Shown: one piece after another, positions 1-11,183 of the stretch
How the letters are laid out: every line of letters begins with the position of its first letter
Numbering within the stretch: position 1 is the stretch's first letter
Assembly: GCA_021229015.1 (NCBI GenBank)
Contig: CM037783.1
Location: 9,309,324 to 9,373,323 of the forward strand
From: Solen grandis
Taxonomy: Eukaryota; Mollusca; Bivalvia; Adapedonta; Solenidae
Reading direction: 5' to 3'
Length of the DNA: 64,000 bases
Position numbers and translations under genes: made by a program
Notes under the pieces: generated by a model
What the model was told of the DNA's origin: nothing
What the model saw: only the letters and a program-made list of their open reading frames with translations
Database searches by the model: none

Positions 1-448
1 TCACAGAAGTTATATATTACGACCTCATTGTGCAGGATTATATAGGTTTGCCAAGATTCGAAAGAACTAAGGTTCTTTGACGAATCCAAGATTCGAACCA
101 AGGACGTCAAATTTTAAATACGTATAAAATCGTTTCTAGATGAGATAGGTAATCATGAAAATTAAGATTTAATGAGTAAAAGTTGCTGAAGGTCTAGGAC
201 AAAGAAATTCTATCAACAGACACCTGAAGCAATGGCATTTTGGAATATATTATTTTTATCTTCACATGACGTCACATGACATCAAAACTTAAAAAAAGCT
301 ACCAAAGTTCATCTGCGCTGCACAGCCGTCATTTATGGACGGATTGGCATGGAATTTTCACAGAAGTTATATATTACGACTTCATTGTGCAGGATTATAT
401 AGGTTTGCCAAAATTCGAAAAACACCAGGTTTGTCATGGTTTGCAGTT

Positions 449-487
449 CAGAAAGCCCTATCTTTTGTTCAAAACAAAAGAAGTCTA
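449..487 (+). repeat. Terminal hairpin motif, copy 1
   Basis: A CAGAAAGCCCTAT-like lead is followed by a stem-loop (arm CTTTTGTT at 462-469, arm AACAAAAG at 473-480) and CTAG at 484-487. This stem sequence is unlike the other copies, but the pairing is kept. Confidence 0.7.
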
Positions 488-495
488 GTTCTTAT

Positions 496-678
496 TAGGA
501 CTTTCTGCCCTTTCGGCAGAAAGTCATATTGGGTTTGTACTGTTTTTTTATTATTCTTATTATTCTTTTTTTCTTCCTCTTATATTTGTGTTAATTAGGA
601 CTTTCTGCCCTTTCGGCAGAAAGTCCTATTGGGTTTGTACTGTTTATTAGGACTTTCTGCCTAAAGCAGAAAGTCCTA
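496..678. repeat. Three consecutive perfect or near-perfect hairpins
   Basis: Hairpins lie at about 496-527, 596-628 and 648-678. Each pairs TAGGACTTTCTGCC (or a slightly shorter form) with its complement around a 3-5 nt loop, and each is followed by TTGGGTTTGTACTG and a T-rich microsatellite. They look like head-to-head solo ends of the family that carries GCAGAAAGTCCTAT at its terminus. An inverted counterpart lies at 13,908-13,996. Confidence 0.75.
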
Positions 679-1404
679 TTGGGTTTGTACTGTTTATTAT
701 TATTATTATTCTTTTCTTCTTCCTAACTAAACGCTAATTTTTATATGTTGCAATAGTCCTAGGACGATGAAATTTTTATGGCGTATTAGTCACGTGAGGA
801 AATTTTGATTTCAATGATTTTCAGCACCCTATGACGTCATATGACGTCACAGCTAAAAATAGTGAAAAATGGTGTTCGCGCTCTACAGCCGTCATTTATG
901 GTCGGATTTTCTTCAAATTTTCACAGATGGTACATCTTGAAACTAAGGTGTGCATATCCTGTCAGCCAACCGAAATTCCGAAAGACCGAAGTTCTGTGGC
1001 TGAAGTAAGATTCGAACATAGGACCGAAAATTTCATTTTAGGATGAAAGAGCTTCAGGATAAGATAGAAAGTTGATACTTACACAGTTTGCAGTTCTGCA
1101 GAATTTCTACATATATTTTGAGTCGTGACGTCATATGACGTCATGTGACGTCATAGGCATACTTCTTAATTTTCATTTTAAGGGTAATGATTTTGACATG
1201 ATGCCAGTTGTTCAGAATAATGAAAATTTCAGAGTTACGACAGTAGAGTATGCGCTTTTGAACAAAAGAATTTTCAGCACCCTATGACGTCATGTGACAT
1301 CAAAGCTAAAAGAAGTCCATACGAAAAAAAATAAAAGAGTAAAGGGTAGAGAATTTAATATATATTCTTTCTAACGGAATTAATCTTAATATTTTTCAAT
1401 TTTA

Positions 1405-1444
1405 GCAGAAAGTCCTATCATTCGTATCAACGAATGAAATCTAG
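1405..1444 (+). repeat. Terminal hairpin motif, copy 2
   Basis: GCAGAAAGTCCTAT is followed by stem CATTCGT (1419-1425), loop ATCA, stem ACGAATG (1430-1436) and CTAG (1441-1444). About 90 bp upstream of it matches, inverted, the sequence next to the copy at 11,144-11,183. The two therefore belong to the same kind of element body. Confidence 0.8.
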
Positions 1445-2860
1445 TTCTTCTTCTTCTTCTTCTTCTTCTTATTATTCTTTTTTTCTTCCTAACTAAACGC
1501 TTATTTTTCTATGTTGCAATAATCCTAGGACGATGAAATTTTTATGACTTATTAGTCACGTGAGGAAATTTTGATTTCTATGATTTTCATATTCCTATGA
1601 CGTCATATGACGTCACATTTGAAATTTGCTACAAAAGTTTGTACGCGGTCTACAGCCATTGTTTGTGAACCGATTTTCATCAAATTTTTACAGATTGTGT
1701 ATATTAAGTTCTAGTTGTGCATCCCGGTGTCCGTTTTTCAAAATTCGAAAAGTCCATGGTTCTATAGCGAATCCAAGATTCGAACCAAGGTCGTAAATTT
1801 TTAAATGCTTATAAAATCTGTCCTATTTAAGATAGAAATTATATTTCAAATAGCAAATTTTTGAAATTTTTGAAGGGCAAAAAATTTAATGCCGCATACA
1901 TCAGATGCTGAAATTTCGATTTCAATGATTTTCAGAAGCCTATGACGTCATATGACGTCACATTTGAAATTGACTAAGAAAGTTTGTACACGGTCCAGAG
2001 CCATTATTAATTTGCCGATTTTTATCAAATTTTCACAGAATGTGTATATTAAGTTCATATTGTGTATAACGGTGTCCGTTTTTCAAAATTCAAAAAGTCC
2101 ATGGTTCTATAGCGAATTCAAGATTCGAACCAAGGTCGTAAATTTTTAAATGCTTATAAAATCGGTCCTATTTGAGATAGAAAAGTGATATTTGGTCAGT
2201 ATATAGGTCTCTGGGAGTCTTAAACATTTTGTGAAAATAAATGTCATATGACGTCACGTGACGTCTATAAATGAAAATGTATTTCTAATATTAACAAGAG
2301 TTTTTCTATATGTTGAAATTAACGAAGGACAATGAAAATTTAATGACAAATGAATCAGACGCTGAAATTTTGATTTCAATGATTTTCAGAAGCCTATGCC
2401 GTCATATGACGTCACATTTGAAATTGACTACAAAGTTTGTACACGGTCCAGAGCCATTATTAATGTTCAGATTTTCATCAAATTTTCACAGAATGTGTAT
2501 ATTACGTTCTTATTGTGTATACCGGTGTCCGTTTTTCAAAATTCAAAAAGTCCAATGTTCTATAGCGATTCCAAGATTCGAACCAAGGTCGTAAATTTTC
2601 AAATTCTTATAAAATCGGTCCTATTTGAGATAGAAAGATGATATTGGGTCAGTATATAGGTCCCTGAGAGTCTTAAACATTTTGTGAAAATAAACGTCAT
2701 ATGACGTCACGTGACGTCATTTTATTATTATTATTATTATTTTCTTCTTCCTAACTAAACGCTTATTTCAATATGTTGCAATAGTCCTAGGACGATGAAA
2801 TTTTTATGGGTTAGTAGGCACGTGAGGAAATTTTGATTTCACCCCTACTGCATATATGTA

Positions 2861-3593
2861 GCCATATCTCAATAAATATCGATTTTTGTAAATATATGTA
2901 TGAATAAGAATTATAGCTGAATAATTGACGTTTCCAAAGATTTATTTAGTTTATTAAAATTGGTTTACGCAATAAATTAAAAAAACTAAATGAAATGAAG
3001 CTAATTTTGCTGATAATATGCTGTTTTCTTGAGGTTTAACAGTCAATATCTCAGAAACGACTGAAGATAAGTTTATACATTATGCGTATAAAATGTAGCA
3101 TGTTTTAAGAGCTTTCTAACGGTACCAAGTTTATTGAAATTGGACTTCATATAAGAAAGTTACATTGAAAATAAGATATTTCATAATCATGCATCATAAA
3201 AATATGGAAAAGGTCACGCGCAGGGGTCACCAAGCTTAAATACTTGCGCAACGACTTAAAAAAAATAAATATATATATCAAATTGCAATTGATGGGCTAT
3301 ATCTTGATTTTGTTTTTGTTTTTTGTCGAATGTTGACTGTTTCCAAAATAAGCATTGAAGTTAATACATGTACAACGGCACAAGACAAAAATCCGTATTT
3401 GCAACACTATGTAGCTAGCGAGCAGTTTGCAAGCCTTGAAAAATTCACACGCAGCCCCACATTTTAGACCATCTAAAAACTGCATTGTTATGCTAACGAT
3501 ATTCATATTGCATCAGTTTGTAGGCTGGGATGTTACCTTTCAAAATATCACCATAGTTCGAAATTCCAGGAATTTATGGCAAAACTACGGAAG
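2861..3593. repeat. Degenerate module spacer without genes
   Basis: This AT-rich stretch has phrases such as 'atatctcagaaacgactgaag' and 'gagctttctaacggtacc'. They resemble the 150-180-bp modules at 4,640-5,470 and 6,380-7,200. I see no coding sequence. The last part (about 3,430-3,593) leads into the near-perfect inverted block that follows. Confidence 0.5.
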
Positions 3594-4017
3594 CCCAAAC
3601 ACGCCAAAATCGCTAAATACGTTTAACTACGTTACAGGTGTCGAAAGGATATAGCACTATACAAATATTCAATATTTCTTCCTACTGAGGCTAAAATTAA
3701 ACAAGGTTACAACTGAGCTGGAGTGATGAAATTCTATGTGTGATGAAAGTTAGAAACTTACATTTGAACACTGTTTCATTTTTCTTTCATGTCATATGAC
3801 ATAGTATAAATTTTGTATGTAAACTACATGTGCAAGATATGGGCGGACTTTTATTAAAATTCACAGAATGTGTTCTATTTGTGCTATTTTATATAGAAAT
3901 AGAGGAGATAGAAAGTTGCAATTTGGACAGATTATCTATTATGTCGTCTTCTATATATACTATATAAAGCAGATGTTGCAGAAAGTCCTATCATTCGTTT
4001 AAACGAATGACATCTAG
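3594..4017 (+). repeat. Left copy of a 424-bp inverted duplicate
   Basis: This block matches the reverse complement of 21,696-22,120 with only a handful of differences by eye. Both copies end in the same terminal hairpin and CTAG. The right copy is cut at its inner end by the N gap, so the true length of the duplicate is unknown. It contains a CATATG-centred palindrome (about 3,789-3,800) but no gene. Confidence 0.9.
3978..4017 (+). repeat. Terminal hairpin motif, copy 3
   Basis: GCAGAAAGTCCTAT is followed by a fully palindromic stem-loop at 3992-4009 (CATTCGT, TTAA, ACGAATG) and CTAG at 4014-4017, then T. Sequence to the right is unrelated to the array, so 4017 looks like a real element boundary. 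Confidence 0.8.
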
Positions 4018-4639
4018 TTTTTCTTACCTTTGTATTATTTGTCTTTGGGTTGGATCGATTTGTATCTGCTATTTGTATCTATTTGTATCTGATTTGCAGC
4101 GTCTCTGACAAATCACATAAATTTTAACAGTTGACTGACTTATCTGCCAGCAAACTAGCCAAGTTAATGCATTACGCCAGGAATATTCTCTTCACCTCCG
4201 TGTCACATTTGCAATCGGTCTCGATGTGAACGTAATCCATTTGTGTAATGTCTGTATTTAGATATTCAGTGTGGTTTAGATGTCATTTCCAGCTTGATTC
4301 ACTTTTACAAGTTATAATTAAGGTTTATGCCAAGTAAATCCGTTTGATTATTGGTAGAACATTGTATTTTTAAAAGTTTTAATCTGCAAACTCCCTTTTA
4401 CACGAGGGCGACCATTTTGTTTACATCTTTGGGTTGCCCTGTGTAGTGTAATGTACTGTACTATATTGATAAAGAATAGAATTGAAACACCATTAAATTA
4501 TTGTCATCACTTGCTTAGCTAGTAATATCATATATATGATATTAGTAAAAGTTTATTTTGCAATTTATATGACTAATACATATCTGTAAACTTATATTTT
4601 CCGAAAATGCTTCAATTAAGGTGAAGGCGAAAGTAGGAT
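4018..4639. other. Non-repetitive spacer, nothing recognised
   Basis: This AT-rich sequence lies between the left array and the degenerate modules. I see no open frame of substance, RNA gene or repeat structure. It may be the original host sequence next to the element end at 4017. Confidence 0.5.
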
Positions 4640-5470
4640 ATTTCTCGAAAATTCTACAATTGGGTTTAAATTTGTATTTTTGATGTAACTTCCTTATACT
4701 TTAATCAATTTAAAACTCTGAGTACCAAAGTAATCGTCTTGAAATTCTCTACATCTCACACACTTAATGTGTGTCCTTATTTCGAAGAGTTTTAAGATAT
4801 TAGCCGTAAAACAACACGGCAGAATCGCTGAAATTCTACATGTTTAAATTCTTATTTTTGATGTAACTTCCTTATACTTTGATCAATTTCATAACTTAAG
4901 GTACCAAAATAATCGTCTGAAAATTCTCTACATTTCACACGTTTATGTATAGGAAAATTTTCAAAACTTTTTGAGATACAAGCTCTTAAACCTCCTGTAA
5001 AATGAAAAAATCACCAAAGCTATATGCACGAATTTCGTTTTTTCCCCATTACTCCATGAATCTATGGCCAATCATTAAACTTTAAGCATCAAAAGAACGG
5101 CCAAACATTGCTCTACAAATAGAATTCATCATCATATTTTCAAAAGTCAAAGGTTTTCGAGGTATAAACTGTTAAACACACTGGGGGATACCAAATTTTC
5201 ATTTTTCCGCCATAACTCAACCGATTCAACCCCGATCATCAAAAACTAAATATCATCTGAAAGGCCTTTCTAAGCACTACAAATTATACGCATAGTGTCT
5301 CGATAGAATATTTACCGTTTTTGAGATATTTAAGGATAACGAAAAACACGATAATTGATATATGACCTTGACCTTTGGGATATTCTGGAAACGGAAGTGA
5401 CATGGCTCCATAGAATCTAATACTGCATCTTCAGACAAAATCTCAAGCAAATCATACAAAAAATAAAGCC
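4640..5470. repeat. Degenerate tandem modules of about 175 bp
   Basis: Four or five weakly similar modules are present. The clearest pair begins 'gatgtaacttccttatact' near 4,682 and 4,859, and each runs through 'attctctacat' to 'gagatataagctgttaaac'-like text. The same module type recurs at 6,380-7,200. I see no coding capacity. Confidence 0.6.
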
Positions 5471-5989
5471 TATAGGGCTTAAAAACCGTTAAGTTTTAAT
5501 ACGAAAGTTTTATTAGCATTATGACGTCATGTGACGTCATATGGCGTTCATCTTTTTAGAATGTAAAGAAGACCTAGAGACTAATATTCAGTTCAAATAT
5601 CGGCTTTCTATTTCTAGCTCTTATGGAAGCGATTTTATACGCATTTGAAATTTGACGTCATTAGTTCGAATCTTGGATTCGCCATAAAACCTTTGACTTT
5701 TCGAATTTGGAAACACGGAAACCAAAAGGCACAACTAGAGCCTAACATACACATTCTGTGAAATTTTGATGAAAATCGGTCCAGAAATAATGGCTGTAGA
5801 CCGCGTACAAACTTTTTCACCTGACGTCGAATTTGACGTTATATGACGTCATATGAATATGAAATTCATTGCATCCGAAAGATGATCATGGTTTGAAATA
5901 TATGCAATAAAATTTTCATTGTTATAAGTCAATGGCAACACCTCAAAATTAACACAAATATAAGAGGAAGAAAAAAAGAATAATAAGAA

Positions 5990-6030
5990 CTAGAAATTTC
6001 GTTTGTTGAACAAACGATAGGACTTTCTGC
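5990..6030 (-). repeat. Terminal hairpin motif, copy 4
   Basis: In minus orientation GCAGAAAGTCCTAT is followed by a stem CGTTTG/CAAACG (6000-6016) and ends in CTAG (5990-5993). The stem differs from copies 2 and 3 but pairs equally well. Confidence 0.8.
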
Positions 6031-6379
6031 CCTGCACAATTCGTAGTTAAACATCTTGGGATGTCAGACAATCTTGAAATGACATGCACCTGTAGAAGAT
6101 ATCAATCTATATGTTTAAAAACTATGGAGATCAGTACAGAAGTATCAGCTGTAGAGCATATACTTGTTGACAATGTCAGTTGAATATCTGGTGACGTCAG
6201 ACGAAAAATATCACTGCATTGCAAAAGTCGTTGTTTTAATTTTCTCCCATTAATATTTCATGACCGTAGTTACTTTGCATCACATAAAAATTAATGCATA
6301 AAAGAGTGGAGGGAAATGGTGTCCTCCAAAGTTCAATGCCAGGCCTTCTTCTTTTTGCATGCAGAAATTATTATTTTCA

Positions 6380-7204
6380 ATTTAACTTTCTTATATAAAG
6401 TCTAATTTTAAAATGCTAGGTACCATTTTAAATGTCTTCAAATTATCTACATTTCATACGCTTTATGTATAAACTTATTGTTAACATTTATCGAGATAAA
6501 AACGGTTAATCCTTGAGAAAACACCAAATATCGAGTCAAAATTATGTCCATGTCATATGGATTTTGCACTATAACTTTGTCATTACTGAACAGATTTTCA
6601 AATGCTGCATACCTATTGAAAGGTACAAATGTGCTCTAAAACACTTGTTCATATTGTTATTTAAAAAAACCAATATCAACATGGCAAAGACGTTAAGAAT
6701 AACTGCAGAAAAGCAAGACAAAATGGTTATTGCGATCTATTATTTTTCTAATAACTTTATTCAGTGAAGTCTAATTTTATAATGCTGGGTACCATTTGAA
6801 AGGACTTCAATTCTCTACATATCGTACGCTTTATATATGAACTTATGTTTAACTGTTTTCGAGATATAAGCTGTTAAACCTCGAGAAAACTGCAAATTTG
6901 CAATAGAAAAAATAGTCATTTCTGATTCGATTTTAAAATGCTGCACATCAGCAGAAAGATAAGAATGTGCTCTAAAATATTTGCTCATATTATTATCAAC
7001 AAAAATCAATACTTTACGCGATATCAGTTGTGAAATGCTGTTGGGGTCACTACATATTTAGTTTTCCCGCCATAACTAAACCGTTCAAGCCTGATCTTCA
7101 AAAACCGGATGTCATCTGAAAGGTCTTTTTGAAAGCACTATATATATAATACACATAGTCTCTTGATAGAATATATATTTCGTTTTTGAGATATGAAGCT
7201 CCAA
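6380..7204. repeat. Degenerate modules interrupting the array
   Basis: These modules are like those at 4,640-5,470, with phrases such as 'ttctctacat', 'cgagatataagctgttaaac' and 'ttttcccgccataactaaac'. The last module continues at 7,788 with 'gacatatgaccttgacctt', so 7,205-7,787 was inserted into it. The matching uninterrupted text is at about 5,320-5,400. Confidence 0.6.
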
Positions 7205-7787
7205 AGAAAAGAAGATGGCCCTAAATCGCTCACCTGAGAAACATTGTTCTCAATGGCCTACTTTTTCCCCAAAGAACTTGTTCAATTTAAATTTAATTTG
7301 ACCTCGTAACTTTTTGACCCAACGTGACCCAGTTTCGAACTTGTTCAAGCTTTCATGCAGATAAACATTTTGATAAGGTTTGGTGAAGATTGGATCAAAA
7401 ATATGGCCTGTAGGGTGTTAACAAGCAAACTGAATAGTGCTAACACAATTTTTATGATTTGACCTAGTGACCTAGTTTGTTGCCCCACATGACCCAGTTT
7501 CGAACTTGTCAAAGCTCTCATGCAGATTAACATTCTGGCCAAGTCTGGTAAAAATTGGCTTAAAAATATGGCCTCTAGAGTGTAAACAGGATTTTACTTT
7601 AAATTGACCTATTTTTTGGACCTTATGACATACTTTTTGAACCCACATGGCCCAGTTTCGAACTTGCCATTAAACATTCTGACCAAGTTTGGTGAAGAAT
7701 GGGTAAAAACTGTGGCCTCTAGAATGTTAACTGTTGACGACGGACGAAGCGGCATCACAATAACTTCGTGCTCAGGTGAGCTAAAAA
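7205..7787. mobile_element. Non-autonomous CTCACCTGAG-family element
   Basis: The left end has GATGGCCCTAAATCGCTCACC and the right end has GTGCTCAGGTGAGCTAAA, giving inverted CTCACCTGAG / CTCAGGTGAG ends. Inside are three modules of about 140 bp that mention 'gacccagtttcgaacttg' and 'atatggcctctagagtgt'. No protein is encoded. It interrupts a module repeat, which makes it younger than its host repeat. Confidence 0.7.
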
Positions 7788-8858
7788 CGATATTTGACAT
7801 ATGACCTTGACCTTTCATATTTTCCGGAAACGGAAGTTACCATTCACAATGGAACACGTATCTGCACATGTTGTGAAAAAAATATGCAAATCGGTCTAAA
7901 AGTAGCTCCTGTAGGGCTAAAAACCACTATTTTTAAATTAAATGTTTGGTAATTATGACGTCATATGACGTCGAATTTCTCAGCATGTAAAGTAAACCTC
8001 AGGATACAGATGCTATCCAAATTTCAGCTTTCTAGCACATCTAGAAGCGAAGTTATGCTTAAATGAATTTTGACGTTTTTGGTTCGAATCTTGGTTCAGC
8101 CATAGTTTCCTGGTCTTTTCATATTTTCAAATATGGAAGAAGTATGCACATCTAGGACCTTGTGTACACATTCTGTAAAAAAAATCATGAAGATCCGTCA
8201 AAAAATGTAGGCTGTAGACCACGAAAAACTTTTGTTGCAGTTTTCAGTAATGACGTCATTTGACGTCACTGAAAATTAAAACACTGCAGCTCAAAAGTGA
8301 TTCTATTTTGCTGATCATTGTTAAAAAAATGAACGTTCTATCCCAACGGTAACCTTGTTTAATTACACCTCCAAAAGAAGGAAAAAAGAATGTTTGCTTT
8401 GCAATTATGACGTCATATGACGTTATGTGACGTCGAACTTCTCAGCATGCAAAGGAAACCTCAGGATACAGATGCTGTCCAAATTTCAGGTTTCTAGTAC
8501 CTCTGGAAGCGAAGTTATGCTTAAATGAATTTTGACGTCCTTGGTTCGAATCTTGGTTCAGCCATAGTACACTGGTCTTTTCATATTTTCAAACAGGGAA
8601 GATGTATGCACATTTAGGACCTAATGTTCACATTCTGTGAGAATTTCATGAAGATCCGTCAAAAAATGTCGGCTGTAGACCGCGAACAAACTTTTGTAGT
8701 AGTTTTCAGCTATGACGTCATATGACGTTACTAATAGTTGAAACAATGCAGATCGAAAGGGACTCTATTTAGCTGATCACTGGAACAATTTGAAGACTCT
8801 ATCTCAATTGTAACTTTGTTTAATTACAACCTCAAAAGGAGGACAAAAAGAATAATAA

Positions 8859-8898
8859 CTAGATTTCATTCGTTGATACGAATGATAGGACTTTCTGC
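8859..8898 (-). repeat. Terminal hairpin motif, copy 5
   Basis: Stem CATTCGT/ACGAATG with loop TGAT at 8867-8884. CTAG at 8859-8862 is the terminus in minus orientation. Confidence 0.8.
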
Positions 8899-11143
8899 TA
8901 CATTTGTCAAACACTTAAAAGCTAAAAAAGTAAGAGGATATGAAATTCCAGCCTATAACTTGCTTTTGTATGGCCATAACTTAAATAAACTTTGAAAAAT
9001 ATGACCGTTTAACTTGGAGGATATGGCAAAAGTAACTGAATATCATTTTTTTATATCGATTTATTTAACTTGGACTATTTTTATAATCTATGTTACAAAT
9101 CAAATTACAATTCGAATTTCATCCTGTAATAATTGCCGAAGACCGCATAAAAGCTTGAGTAGACAACGTCAAGTTTGATGTCATGTGACGTCATAGGCAT
9201 AAGAAAATCAATGAAATGAAATATTAAGTATCTTGAATATATCAAGTAATTTTTTCATGCTCCTTACAACTTTGCAACATATAGAAATTAACGCGTAGAT
9301 ATATTAACATTCTTTCTGACCTTATGACGTCAAATGACGTTAATCCTCACAGAAAATGAGTAAGTCTCAAAGACTAATATTCAGTCCAAATATCAACTTT
9401 CTAAATCATCTGGAAGCGATTTTATATGTATTTGAAATTTGACGTCAATGGTTCGAAACTTGGATTCGCCATAGAACCATTGCTTTTTCGAATTTGTAAA
9501 AAGGGACCCAGGATACACATATAGAGCGTTACATATACATTCTGTGAAATTTTGATGAAAATCGGTCCAAAAATAATGGCTGTACACCGCGTAAAACCTT
9601 TTTGTCCTGACGTCAAATCTGACGCGATATAACGTCACATTAATATGAATTACATTGCATTCTAAAGCACATGGATTGATGTACATACCATTAGATTTCC
9701 ATGGTCCTGGGAAGTAAACAACATATTTAAATTAACGCGTATATATCAGAAATTATTTTTGACCTTATGACGTCATATGACGTCATGTGACGTTCATCTT
9801 CATAGAATGTAAAGCACTCTTGGAGACTTATATACTATCCAAATATAATATATTTCTAACTCATCTGGAAACGATTTTATACGTATTTGAAATTTGACGT
9901 CAATGGTTGGAATTTTGGATCCGCCATAAAACCTTTGCATTTTCGAATTTGGAAAAACGGACACCAGAATGTACAACTAGACTCTAACATACACATTCTG
10001 TGAAATTTTAATGAAAATCGGCCCAGAAATAATGGCCGTAGACCGCGTACAAGCATTTTTAGACGACGTCAAGTTTGACGTCAAAACATGTCATAGTCAA
10101 ATGAAAATTATTGAAATGGAAACAGTTCTATCTGAAGCATATGCTATTAAATTTTCAAGGTGCTCGGACGTAAACAAGATATAAAAAATTAACACATAAA
10201 ATTTAGAAAGTACCTTTTAGCTCATGACGTCATATGACGTCATATGACGTTCATCTTCGGAGAATGTAAACTACCCCTTGAGATTTATATTCTGTCCAAA
10301 TATCATCTTTCTAGCTCATTTGTAAGCGATTTTATACGCATTTGAAATTTGACGTCAATGGTTCGAATCTTGGATTCACCATAGAACTATTGCATTTTCG
10401 AATTTTGAAAAGCTGACACCGGAAGGCACAACTAGAGCCTAACATACGCATTCTGTTAAATTTTGATGAAAATCGGCCCAGAAATAATGGCTGTAGACCG
10501 CGTACAAACATTTTTAGACGACGTCAGCTTTGACGTCAAAGCACGTCATAGTCAAATGAAAATTATTGAAATGCAAACAGTTCTATCTGAAGCATATGCT
10601 ATTAAATTTTCAAGATGCTCGGACTTGTACAACATATAAAAATTAACACGTAAATATTAGAAATTACCTTTCACCTCATGACGTCATATGACGCCATATG
10701 ACGTTCATCTTCGGAGAATGTAAAGTAACCCTTGAGATTTATATTCTGTCCAAATATCATCTTTCTAGCTCATTTGTAAGCGATTTTATACGCATTTGAA
10801 ATTTGACGTCAATGGTTCGAATCTTGGATTCGCCATAGAACCATTGTCTTTTCGAATTTTGAAAAACGGACACCGGAAGGCACAACTAGAGCCTAACATA
10901 CACATTCTGTGAAATATTGATAAAAATCGGTCCAGAAATAATGGCTGTAGACCGCGTACAAACTTTTTCACCTGACGTCAAATCTGACGTTATGTGACGT
11001 CATATAAATATGATATTCATTGCATCCGGAAGCTCATGGTTTGAAATATATGCCATAAAATTTTCATTGTTCTGAGTCAATGGCAACATATCGAAATTAA
11101 CACAAATATAAGAGGAAGAAAAAAAGAATAATAAGAAGAAGAA

Positions 11144-11183
11144 CTAGATTTCATTCGTTGATACGAATGATAGGACTTTCTGC
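11144..11183 (-). repeat. Terminal hairpin motif, copy 6
   Basis: Stem CATTCGT/ACGAATG with loop TGAT at 11152-11169, CTAG at 11144-11147. The adjacent body (11,184-11,300) is an inverted match of 1,310-1,404. Confidence 0.8.

Larger units (their letters stand above)
1..2860 (-). repeat. Left arm of the CRE-rich tandem array
   Basis: About six diverged units are read on the minus strand. Each shows doubled TGACGTCA cores (for example near 833-849, 1127-1155, 1597-1613, 1945-1961, 2697-2714) and the complement of GGTTCGAATC (near 95, 1010, 1775, 2122, 2575). Spacing between equivalent sites is about 350-460 bp. The same units lie on the opposite strand in 5,515-21,695. Terminal hairpin motifs split this arm at 449-487 and 1405-1444. 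Open frames of 60-95 codons here recur from unit to unit and are not convincing genes. Confidence 0.85.

Noticed and set aside
831..1046. Small protein genes within array units
   Set aside because: Recurring frames of 60-95 codons follow unit descent. No domain, and no evidence of constraint without a calculation.
10312..10390. Functional tRNA genes in the array units
   Set aside because: Box A and box B resemble tRNA, but I cannot form acceptor and anticodon stems around them. Kept only as a finding.
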